Below are positions 1 to 6,290 of a stretch of DNA of 8,734 nt, piece by piece. Source of the DNA: a bacterium (GTDB lineage Bacteria > UBA9089 > UBA9088). A program made the translations under genes and the position numbers. How positions within the stretch are numbered: position 1 is the stretch's first letter; each line of letters begins with the position of its first letter. The notes beneath the pieces were generated by a model. That model searched no databases. It was given only the letters and a program-made list of their open reading frames with translations, and was not told the DNA's origin. The stretch spans positions 1-8,734 of the forward strand of contig DNCM01000158.1 of NCBI GenBank assembly GCA_003498085.1, written 5' to 3'.

Positions 1-606
1 ATAGAGGATCCGATTGAATTTGTCCATGAAAGTAAAAGATGTGTAATAAACCAGAGGCAAATAGGCTCAGACACACTAGGCTTCAAAGAGGCATTGAAGC
101 ATGTATTCCGTCAAGATCCAGATGTAATCCTTATTGGTGAGATGAGAGATTTGGAAACAATACAGACAGCAATTACAGCCGCAGAAACTGGGCACCTTGT
201 CTTTGGAACACTACATACTCCAGATTCAACCCAAACCATAGATAGAATAATAGACGTTTTTCCTCCACATCAGCAACAACAGGTAAGAATTCAGTTAGCT
301 GCAAATCTTATTGGTGTTGTATCGCAGGTTCTTGTAAAGAAGGCGGATGGAAAAGGAAGAGTCGCTGCATTTGAAGTATTGATCGCTGTCCCTGCCGTAA
401 AGAACCTTATCAGAGAAGGAAGAACATATCAAATCCCATCGTTTTTGCAGGTTGGAAAAAGACAGGGAATGATCTCACTCAACCAATCACTCATTGATCT
501 TTCTAAGGAAGGAATAGTCAAACCAGAGGATGCAATTGCTAAAGCAACGGATGTTTCTGAACTTCTTTCAGTAATAACAGGAGAAGGAGAAACACAAGTA
601 AAATAA
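1..606 (+). CDS. pilT: Type IV pilus retraction ATPase PilT, 3' part (5' end outside window)
   Basis: The frame is open from base 1 and ends at TAA 604-606, giving 201 residues of a protein that is usually about 350, so roughly the N-terminal 40% (including Walker A) lies upstream. Visible in order: the Asp box (IEDPIEF, residues 1-7 of the fragment), Walker B with its glutamate (DPDVILIGEMRD, 39-50, E47), and the His box (TGHLVFGTLHT, with H65 and H72). After these comes the PilT-type C-terminal signature around NLIREGRTYQIPS, followed by GMISLNQSL. That signature separates PilT from the PilB extension ATPase. The family is a cytoplasmic hexameric motor that depolymerises type IV pili for twitching, adhesion and DNA uptake. 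A TTG at 94 is an in-frame internal codon, not the start, because the Asp box precedes it. The stop overlaps the next ATG by one base, which suggests an operon. Confidence 0.95.
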   Translation: MEDPIEFVHESKRCVINQRQIGSDTLGFKEALKHVFRQDPDVILIGEMRDLETIQTAITAAETGHLVFGTLHTPDSTQTIDRIIDVFPPHQQQQVRIQLAANLIGVVSQVLVKKADGKGRVAAFEVLIAVPAVKNLIREGRTYQIPSFLQVGKRQGMISLNQSLIDLSKEGIVKPEDAIAKATDVSELLSVITGEGETQVK

Positions 607-1148
607 TGAAGATAGGTGTTGTTTCTGATTCACATAAAAATCTCTCTTATTTAAGAAAAGCACTTGGCTACCTTAAAGATTTTTCTGTGGACATGGTTAT
701 CCATCTTGGCGATGACTATACTGATTCAGTTATATTGGGCGAATATAATATAAAAAATATTAGAATTCCAGGCGTATATGATCCAGAGTATATGGACAAC
801 AATATAAAAAATAGAATAATTGAGAGAATCAATGAATTGTCGATTCTGATTTCTCATACAAAGGCATCGCATAAAAATGACCAAGAAGGAGATATTATTC
901 CAGAAGAAGTAATCAATAAAAAAGAAGCAGATATCGTTTTATACGGCCATAGTCATCTTTACGAGATAAAAAAGGAGGGAGAAATTATTTATTTTAATCC
1001 AGGTCATCTTCAAGAGATAGGTGCAAAGGGTCGCTCTGCAACATTCGGGATGCTTGAACTTAAAGAAAATGAAATTATTATTTGTTCTATATTTGACCTT
1101 AATAAAAACTGCATTATAAAAGAAGAATTTCCTTGCCAAAGAGGATAA
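606..1148 (+). CDS. YfcE/MJ0936-type metallophosphoesterase
   Basis: A complete 180-residue protein, the normal length for small YfcE-type phosphodiesterases of the calcineurin-like superfamily. These are cytoplasmic enzymes that hydrolyse phosphodiesters at a two-metal site. Visible metal-ligand motifs are DSH (D8, H10), HLGDD (D36), SHTKASH (H84 and H89, the region of the usual HGH motif) and YGHSH (H115, H117). The conserved GN(H/C)D block reads GVYD at 56-59, so the usual metal-bridging asparagine is a valine. The C-terminal part continues the expected fold with a NPGH motif (near 131-134). The ATG shares one base with the pilT stop. An AAGGAG at 584-589 lies 16 bases upstream, too far to be a good ribosome site, so coupling to pilT translation is likely. 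The natural substrate cannot be told from sequence, and no specific link to pili or polysaccharide is shown beyond operon position. Confidence 0.88.
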   Translation: MKIGVVSDSHKNLSYLRKALGYLKDFSVDMVIHLGDDYTDSVILGEYNIKNIRIPGVYDPEYMDNNIKNRIIERINELSILISHTKASHKNDQEGDIIPEEVINKKEADIVLYGHSHLYEIKKEGEIIYFNPGHLQEIGAKGRSATFGMLELKENEIIICSIFDLNKNCIIKEEFPCQRG

Positions 1149-1888
1149 TTATTCTTAATCAAAAAGGGGGGGTTGGAAAGACAACCACAGTAATAAACAT
1201 TTCCTTTTCTTTTGCTTATCTTGGAAAAAGGGTATTACTTGTTGACATTGACCCACAAGCAAATGCAACAAGTTCATTTGGAATTGATAAAAGGAGAACA
1301 AATCCAAATATATACGAGGTCATTATCGGAAAAACCAAGGTAGATGATGCGATCAAACAGACAAATATTTCTGGGCTTTCTATTGTTCCATCGAATATAT
1401 CTTTGGCTGGAGCAAGGGTTGAACTTGGTTCTCTTCCAAATAGGGAAAGAAGACTCAAGGATGCTTTATCTTGTATTTCTGACTATGACTATATATTCAT
1501 CGATCCACCACCATCCATTGGAATAATAACACTGAATGGGCTTGTTGCGGCAGATAGCGTTATCATTCCCATTAATATTTCCTACTATGCAATGGAAGGA
1601 ATTGTTGAACTTCTTTCTTTGATAAGCAAGGTAAAGAGAAATCTAAACCCATCCCTTTTCCTTGAGGGTGTTTTGGTTTGTATGTTCGATGCAAGAACAA
1701 GGCTTTCTTTCGATATCTATAATGAGATAAGGGGTTATTTTAAGGAAAAGGTTTATAGAACAATAATCCCTTATAATGTCCGTCTTGCCGAGGCACCATC
1801 TCACAATCTACCCTGCTATCTATACGACAAGAATTCTCGAGGTGCAATCGCTTATATTGAGCTTGCAAAGGAGATATGCTCAAAATGA
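1133..1888 (+). CDS. parA: ParA/Soj-family chromosome-partitioning ATPase
   Basis: A 251-residue protein, the usual Soj length. It shows the deviant Walker A KGGVGKTT (11-18, signature K11 and catalytic-loop K16), the Walker A' block VDIDPQAN (D38, D40), Walker B FIDPPPSIG (D124), and the Soj C-terminal signature IPYNVRLAEAPSH followed by SRGAIAYIELAKE. Soj proteins dimerise on ATP, bind DNA non-specifically and normally segregate origins with the ParB/Spo0J partner. The start is TTG at 1133, because an in-frame stop lies at 1103-1105 and no ATG or GTG lies between. The resulting MPKRIIILNQKGG matches the family N-terminus, and a purine-rich AGAAGAA precedes it. It overlaps the phosphoesterase gene by 16 bases. 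There is no parB next to it. A MinD-like or PomZ/PpfA-like positioning role is possible, but the body is typical Soj. A G7 run encodes part of the P-loop. Confidence 0.93.
   Translation: MPKRIIILNQKGGVGKTTTVINISFSFAYLGKRVLLVDIDPQANATSSFGIDKRRTNPNIYEVIIGKTKVDDAIKQTNISGLSIVPSNISLAGARVELGSLPNRERRLKDALSCISDYDYIFIDPPPSIGIITLNGLVAADSVIIPINISYYAMEGIVELLSLISKVKRNLNPSLFLEGVLVCMFDARTRLSFDIYNEIRGYFKEKVYRTIIPYNVRLAEAPSHNLPCYLYDKNSRGAIAYIELAKEICSK
1867..1873 (+). promoter_or_regulatory. Ribosome binding site for the ligase-TPR gene
   Basis: AAAGGAG lies inside the end of parA. It is 2 bases before ATG 1876 and 11 bases before ATG 1885. Two bases is too close for initiation, and the second ATG also forms an ATGA overlap with the parA stop, so I place the start at 1885. 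The 11-base spacing is itself on the long side. Confidence 0.5.
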
Positions 1889-4131
1889 CTAAAAGGATAG
1901 TTAAATTTCTAAAGAGACTTGATTATTATAAAATTATTTGTTGGTTAATAGATACTTCTGGGCTCCTTGTTCTTTCTTTTACAGGATGGGCAATCCCACT
2001 TTATTATGACTATTCTGTAAATAATATCTATGTTCTTCCAAAAATCATTCTTTTAAGGCACCTTACGATTATCCTGATTGGTATATTCTTATTTCGCATC
2101 CTTTTTTTAAATAGGTCTTTAAAGATGCCACCAATTTTAGTTTCTATCCCTATTTTTATATTTTTAATCGCATCATCGATAGCAACAACTCAATCTTTAA
2201 ATCCTTATATTGCATTTTATGGATGCTATAGCAGGTATGAAGGCTTAACATCTCTATTAAATTACATTATCCTCTTTTATCTCGCCTTCTTTTTTGTAAA
2301 CACAAACCTTAAAGCAAGGATATTTTTTGCATCTTGTGTTCTTTCTGGAATCCTCTGTGGAGGGTATGGTTTTCTTCAACATTTTGACAAAGATCCGAAC
2401 TGGCTTATTGAAATGGGAGAGTCATCAACATTTGGAAACAGAAATTTTCTATCTGCATATCTAGTCCTAATCTGTCCACTTTCATTTTCACTATTCATCC
2501 TTGCGTTAAGTGATAAGATAAAGAAAAAAGGAAATAGGGTAGTAAAGATACTTTTTTATATTTTTAAGGCATCACAAGCTGTTTTATTCTTAACTGCATT
2601 TTTATTCTTTTGTATTACGATTGTTATTATTCAAACACGGGGCGCATGGCTTGGTTTATTATCAGCAGGAATCCTATTTCTCATCCTTATGGGAAGAAGG
2701 GTCTTTAATAAGCAATTTGCCGTAATATTTGTTATAGTTTTTGCTTTGATTATCTCTTTATTCTTCTTCCCCCAAACATCTCCTATACCAAGAATTAAAG
2801 AAGCAATAAAAAAGGAAGAAGGGGCGGTCAAATTTGCAGGCTCTGCTGCTGTCCGCCTTATTGTTTGGAAGTCTTGTATTCCCCTTATAAAAGACCATCC
2901 TTTTGGCGTTGGACCAGATAGCCTAAAGTTTAAAATGCCATTATATATGGACTCAGAGTACTATACACTAGAAGGCGGTGTTCTTGATAAGGCACACAAT
3001 ATAATCATTGAAATGGCAGTAACAACAGGATGGTTTGGAATTTTATCTTACATTTGCCTATGGATTGTTTTGTTTTTCTATGGAATAAAAAGAAGAGACA
3101 ATATTCTTGTAGTTGGTATTCTATCTTTATTAATGGGTTATCTTGTTCAAAATTTGTTCAACTTTGACTTGGTTACATACACATTCTTATTCTGGACAGG
3201 AATGGGCGTTCTGTTTGGAATAGGTAGGGAGAAAGAAAAACAAGTTACAAGTTATCGGCCATCAGTTATCAGGATAGTACTGTTCATTCTATGTATTTTT
3301 GGATTGTCTTTTCTATGGAAAATGCTCTATATCCAAATGTCTGCAGATAAGATTTTTGCCCAAGGACGGAATTATGAAGCCTCCGGTGACTTAGATGGAT
3401 CAATTACAAAGTATGAGGAAGCATTGAGTGTTCTTCCATGGGAGGAAACATACTTTAGATTTCTTGTCCCTCAATATAAAAATAAGATAAACCAGACAGA
3501 AGATGAGGAGGTTATAAAAAAGATAATTTCAAGGATTGAAGATTTTATAAAATATGATCCAAATAACACATCTTACTATGATGCATTAGCAGTTGCTTAT
3601 AGGAAGCTTTCTGATGAGAGGAATGAAGAGGAGTCATTATGGAGGGGGGTAAAGCAGAATCCAAGGTCACCCGATGTATGGACAAACCTTGGAGTATTTT
3701 ATAGCAATAAAGGAATGTTTGATAAAGCAGTCTCTGTTTATGAAGAGGCATTAAAATACCAAGTGAAAGGAGCAAGGGGTACTGTAATAACATTGAATAA
3801 CCTTGGGGAGGCATATTTTAGAAACAACGATGAAGAAAAAGCAATTTGGGCATTTTCAGAATCGCTCAAACAAAATCCAGATCAGGCAGAAGTTAACCAC
3901 TACATTGCCCTTGTTTATTTTAAGATAGCCGACTACAAGAAATCTGCACATTTTTGTGAAAAGGCTGTCTTACTATCTCCAAATAAAGTTCAATGGCTCA
4001 ATGATCTTGGTTCTGCATATTATAAATTAGGGGACTTAAAGAAAACAGAAGAAGCATTCGAAAAAGCATTGTTACTATCTCCGGATAATGATTATGCAAA
4101 GAAGGTCCTTTCTGTAATTAAAAGGATGTAA
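1885..4131 (+). CDS. O-antigen ligase/polymerase-like (Wzy_C) membrane protein with C-terminal TPR array
   Basis: A 748-residue protein; the alternative ATG at 1876 would add three residues. The N-terminal ~480 residues hold about 11 hydrophobic segments. The Wzy_C/WaaL-type signature is present: QTRGAWLG near 250-257, a hydrophilic loop with R324 and W328, HPFGVGPD starting at 338, and AHN at 370-372, where H371 matches the conserved ligase histidine. A final membrane segment near 465-480 is followed by about six TPR repeats (roughly 487-745), the clearest starting near 596, 633, 668 and 703. The family moves lipid-linked glycans onto an acceptor (lipid A core or a protein) or polymerises them at the outer face of the inner membrane. 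The TPRs would then lie in the periplasm and could bind a partner or acceptor. The gene overlaps parA by ATGA and ends the upstream operon. Ligase, polymerase and protein O-glycosylase cannot be told apart here. Confidence 0.85.
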   Translation: MTKRIVKFLKRLDYYKIICWLIDTSGLLVLSFTGWAIPLYYDYSVNNIYVLPKIILLRHLTIILIGIFLFRILFLNRSLKMPPILVSIPIFIFLIASSIATTQSLNPYIAFYGCYSRYEGLTSLLNYIILFYLAFFFVNTNLKARIFFASCVLSGILCGGYGFLQHFDKDPNWLIEMGESSTFGNRNFLSAYLVLICPLSFSLFILALSDKIKKKGNRVVKILFYIFKASQAVLFLTAFLFFCITIVIIQTRGAWLGLLSAGILFLILMGRRVFNKQFAVIFVIVFALIISLFFFPQTSPIPRIKEAIKKEEGAVKFAGSAAVRLIVWKSCIPLIKDHPFGVGPDSLKFKMPLYMDSEYYTLEGGVLDKAHNIIIEMAVTTGWFGILSYICLWIVLFFYGIKRRDNILVVGILSLLMGYLVQNLFNFDLVTYTFLFWTGMGVLFGIGREKEKQVTSYRPSVIRIVLFILCIFGLSFLWKMLYIQMSADKIFAQGRNYEASGDLDGSITKYEEALSVLPWEETYFRFLVPQYKNKINQTEDEEVIKKIISRIEDFIKYDPNNTSYYDALAVAYRKLSDERNEEESLWRGVKQNPRSPDVWTNLGVFYSNKGMFDKAVSVYEEALKYQVKGARGTVITLNNLGEAYFRNNDEEKAIWAFSESLKQNPDQAEVNHYIALVYFKIADYKKSAHFCEKAVLLSPNKVQWLNDLGSAYYKLGDLKKTEEAFEKALLLSPDNDYAKKVLSVIKRM

Positions 4132-4143
4132 ACCATACTAAAT

Positions 4144-4172
4144 TTGACAATTTTTGATTAGGAATGTAGAAT
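4144..4172 (+). promoter_or_regulatory. Sigma-70-type promoter of the glycosyltransferase gene (leuD-derived)
   Basis: TTGACA at 4144-4149, a 17-base spacer, then TAGAAT at 4167-4172, a near-consensus promoter. Both hexamers and the spacer length are identical to those before leuD, while the spacer itself has changed at 5 of 17 bases, so the hexamers look preserved by selection. The expected start is at about 4179-4181, next to the ATG at 4181. It should drive the gene at 4263. Confidence 0.7.
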
Positions 4173-4182
4173 TTTTCCTAAT
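4157..4182. repeat. 8-bp perfect inverted repeat enclosing the -10 box
   Basis: ATTAGGAA (4157-4164) and TTCCTAAT (4175-4182) are exact reverse complements separated by 10 bases, and the TAGAAT -10 box lies in that spacer. This is a plausible operator for a dimeric repressor, or a hairpin in readthrough RNA. No T-run follows, so it is not a standard terminator. The equivalent leuD promoter region lacks it. Confidence 0.6.
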
Positions 4183-4261
4183 GTTGGACTATAGCTGTAA
4201 ATTTGGCGATCGTGGTTCAACAGACTCAATAGCTTCACTTTTGGTTCTTATAATTTTTTAA
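4181..4261 (+). pseudogene. leuD 5' remnant, residual 26-codon reading frame
   Basis: Starting at ATG 4181, two bases past the predicted transcription start, the frame runs 26 codons to TAA 4259-4261, one base before the glycosyltransferase ATG. Residues DYSCKFGDRGSTDSI correspond to leuD GYSHKFGDNVSTDLI, after a two-codon deletion near the start. From codon 18 on the resemblance is lost and the end is hydrophobic (SLLVLIIF). The active-site GCGSSREH segment is absent, so it cannot be an enzyme. It may be a decaying leftover, or it may have been kept as a short leaderless leader frame whose translation feeds the next gene. Confidence 0.6.
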
Positions 4262-4262
4262 G

Positions 4263-6110
4263 ATGAAGAAAAAAAGAAATAAGAAAGAGACTGAAGATAG
4301 ATTTCTTTCTTTTTTAAAAGGACACTTTGAAATCATAGCTGTTTTACTCCTCCTCTTTACTGCCTTTACTCTTCGTCTTATTTATCTTTCTCAAATTAAA
4401 GAAGTAAATTTCCTACTGGCAGGAGGCGATATGCTTACCTATCATAACTATGCTGTTCAAATACTTAATGGAAGCTTCCCTAAGGAGCCTTACTATTACA
4501 ATCCCCTCTATCCATATTTTCTTTCCTTTGTTTATAGTATTTTTGGTCCGAACCCTTATATAGTCAAAATAGTCCAAGCCATTATGGGAGTTATTCTTTG
4601 CCTTTTAGTTTATTTAATAGCAAGAAATGTATTTGATATAAAAAAAGCCCTTATTTCTCTTTTTCTTTCTATCGTTTATGGCTTGTTCATTCTCTATGAA
4701 GCTTGTCTTCTAGCAGAAACCCTTTCTACATTTTTAATTACCGTCTCTTTATTCTTTCTTTTAAAACCTTCGTGGAAAAGAATTGTTTTTTCTGGAATAT
4801 TTCTAGGATTGTCTGCTTTAACACGAGCAAATATTTTATTGTTCATTCCATTTATTCTTATATGGATGCTAATAGAATCAAATTACCCAAAAATAAAAAC
4901 TATAACAATATTTTGTCTTTTGTGTGCTATTGTTTTTCTTACAATTTCACCAGCAACAATAAGAAATTACTCTGTAAGTGGGAAATTTATTTTAATTTCT
5001 ACGAATGGTCCCATCAACTTTTGGAGGGGAAACAATAGATATGCAGATGGTCAATACTATGTACCTACTCTTCCTTTTCAACATGTTCATCAACAAATGC
5101 TCAATGAAATGATAAGTAAGAAAGGAGACAGAGCATATTTAGAGGATGTAATGGAGTTTATAAAGGCCCATCCATTTAAATACTTTGGGCTCCTTGGTAA
5201 AAAGTTCTTGCTTTTCTGGGAGGCAACAGAAATACCAAATAATATAAGTTATGAATGGGTAAAAAGCTTGTCTTCTGTCTTAAGACTTCCGTTTATCATT
5301 GATTTTGGATTTATTGTCCCCCTTGGACTTCTTGGAGCTATCTTATCATGGAAAAGAAAAAAAGTATTACTTCTTCTTTTATTCCTTTTTGCGTATTCAT
5401 CAGCCACTATTTTATTTCTTGTTCTCTCAAGATATAGATTGCCCGTTGCCCCTATATTTCTTGTCTTTTGTGGTTTTACTATATCTTGGTGGCATGAGTG
5501 TTTAAAAAAGAAAAAAATAAAGCCCTTAATTTTTTCCTTGATTTTATTTCTTGTTTTTGTATGTTTGGTAAATGCAAGAAAAGGCATCTGTTTGGTATAC
5601 CCTCATTTTTTTCCAAATGGAGCTTATACTGAAACAGATGAAGGAGTCTTAATTAAAGATATATCGGATATTCCAAAAGAAGATAAAGGGCTAAATCTTC
5701 TTAACTCAAAGGATAAAGTATTAAAGAAGGACTTAATGATAAATTACAGTCTAGATAAATTCAACCAAGCAGAGTTAATTGTTGATGCAAGCATTATTCC
5801 TCGCAAGGAAGCAAAGCTTATTGTTAAAATAAATGGAAATTTGTTTGAAGTAGATATATCTTCTGGTATCCATTCCACAGAAGAATTAATAACTACAAGA
5901 CTTTCACTTCCTTTTTCTCCAAAACTATTAAATGAAGGCAAGAACATATTTGAGTTTAAAGTAACTACCGATGGATACTTTTCTGTGCCAATTGATAGTT
6001 CATATCGCTATGGAAGATCGTTCTTTTTTGAAGGTAAAGAATGGAAAGAAATAAATGGAGAGTACCAAATTAGTCTCTGGTTAACTAAATCTCATGACAA
6101 AAGAACTTGA
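4263..6110 (+). CDS. GT-C glycosyltransferase, family 39 / ArnT-PMT-like membrane protein
   Basis: A 615-residue protein. A lysine-rich N-terminus is followed by a first membrane helix (about 23-43) and then the acidic GGD motif (54-56, D56) in the first external loop, where GT-C enzymes carry their catalytic aspartate. About ten hydrophobic segments extend to about residue 440. Other family-like features are YNPLYPYFLSFVY, EACLLAE (E146, E152), LTRANILLF and LSRYRLPVAPIFLVF. Such enzymes transfer a sugar from a polyprenyl-phosphate donor to lipid or protein on the outer face of the inner membrane. Residues ~440-615 are soluble with alternating short strands, perhaps a beta-sandwich. No Shine-Dalgarno precedes ATG 4263; the short frame ending one base earlier could supply coupled translation. 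With the ligase-like gene upstream it suggests a surface-glycan role, but donor and acceptor are unknown. Confidence 0.82.
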   Translation: MKKKRNKKETEDRFLSFLKGHFEIIAVLLLLFTAFTLRLIYLSQIKEVNFLLAGGDMLTYHNYAVQILNGSFPKEPYYYNPLYPYFLSFVYSIFGPNPYIVKIVQAIMGVILCLLVYLIARNVFDIKKALISLFLSIVYGLFILYEACLLAETLSTFLITVSLFFLLKPSWKRIVFSGIFLGLSALTRANILLFIPFILIWMLIESNYPKIKTITIFCLLCAIVFLTISPATIRNYSVSGKFILISTNGPINFWRGNNRYADGQYYVPTLPFQHVHQQMLNEMISKKGDRAYLEDVMEFIKAHPFKYFGLLGKKFLLFWEATEIPNNISYEWVKSLSSVLRLPFIIDFGFIVPLGLLGAILSWKRKKVLLLLLFLFAYSSATILFLVLSRYRLPVAPIFLVFCGFTISWWHECLKKKKIKPLIFSLILFLVFVCLVNARKGICLVYPHFFPNGAYTETDEGVLIKDISDIPKEDKGLNLLNSKDKVLKKDLMINYSLDKFNQAELIVDASIIPRKEAKLIVKINGNLFEVDISSGIHSTEELITTRLSLPFSPKLLNEGKNIFEFKVTTDGYFSVPIDSSYRYGRSFFFEGKEWKEINGEYQISLWLTKSHDKRT

Positions 6111-6197
6111 ATTGATTAATATAAATTTTGGTAAAAATAATTTTATATTACTTTAGAATTATATTTTTTAATCAAAATTTGAAAAATTTAATTTAAT
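6111..6197. other. A/T-rich intergenic segment with weak inverted repeats
   Basis: The region is nearly pure A/T and has no open frame. It contains TTGATTAA (6112-6119) with its complement TTAATCAA (6168-6175), and AATATAAA (6118-6125) with its complement TTTATATT (6142-6149). The two pairs share bases, so they cannot both form. It may act as an UP-type A/T element for the leuD promoter or as a weak transcription end after the glycosyltransferase gene. Neither function is certain at this composition. Confidence 0.3.
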
Positions 6198-6290
6198 TTT
6201 GACAGTTTTTGAATTATAATGTAGAATTTTTCTATGAAACTTATAGGTTACAGCCATAAATTTGGCGACAATGTTTCAACAGACTTAATA
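6198..6290 (+). repeat. Direct repeat copy 2: intact leuD promoter and 5' coding end
   Basis: This is the functional counterpart of the copy at 4143-4231, in the same orientation and about 2.06 kb away. The two copies bracket the glycosyltransferase gene closely. This copy belongs to an intact leuD, so the other is the degenerate one. Confidence 0.75.
6199..6227 (+). promoter_or_regulatory. Sigma-70-type promoter of leuD-pheT, leaderless geometry
   Basis: TTGACA (6199-6204), 17-base spacer, TAGAAT (6222-6227). Counting -12 to -7 for the -10 box puts +1 at 6234, the A of the leuD ATG. A TATAAT at 6215-6220 would need the poor -35 TTTAAT (6192-6197) and would start only about 7 bases upstream of the ATG. 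The degenerate copy keeps TAGAAT but not that TATAAT, which favours the first reading. Confidence 0.7.

Larger units (their letters stand above)
4143..4231 (+). repeat. Direct repeat copy 1: degenerate duplicate of leuD promoter and 5' coding end
   Basis: This stretch aligns with 6198-6290. Bases 4143-4177 match 6198-6232 at 30 of 35 positions without gaps. Bases 4193-4231 match leuD codons 7-19 (6252-6290) at 32 of 39. The segment between the two blocks needs about a 4-base net gap. The similarity crosses from promoter into coding sequence, which argues for true duplication and not chance A/T similarity. It stops at about 4231, and upstream similarity fades before 4143. Confidence 0.75.

Noticed and set aside
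939..1139. Minus-strand open frame opposite the phosphoesterase gene
   Set aside because: It lies wholly inside a gene with clear family motifs and shows no recognisable domain of its own.
1161..1172. A5G7 run in the parA P-loop as a phase-variation tract
   Set aside because: The run encodes invariant Lys-Gly-Gly-Val residues, so codon constraint explains it. A housekeeping-type gene is an unlikely target for switching.
3545..3814. Minus-strand 89-codon frame opposite the TPR region
   Set aside because: It is the shadow of a repeat-rich coding region, with no start signal or family resemblance.
4157..4182. Inverted repeat as a rho-independent terminator for the upstream operon
   Set aside because: The stem is only 8 bp with two G/C pairs per arm, the loop is 10 bases, and it is followed by ATGTTGG with no T-run.
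4703..5038. 111-codon plus-strand frame inside the glycosyltransferase gene
   Set aside because: It is out of frame within a coherent membrane protein, and its composition (many Phe, Asn, Lys, Tyr) is what shifted A/T-rich DNA gives.
5249..5587. 112-codon minus-strand frame
   Set aside because: It lies opposite conserved glycosyltransferase sequence and has no ribosome site or domain.
6215..6220. TATAAT as the -10 box of leuD
   Set aside because: It is only 10 bases from TTGACA, its own 17-base partner is the poor TTTAAT, and the duplicated promoter has lost it while keeping TAGAAT.
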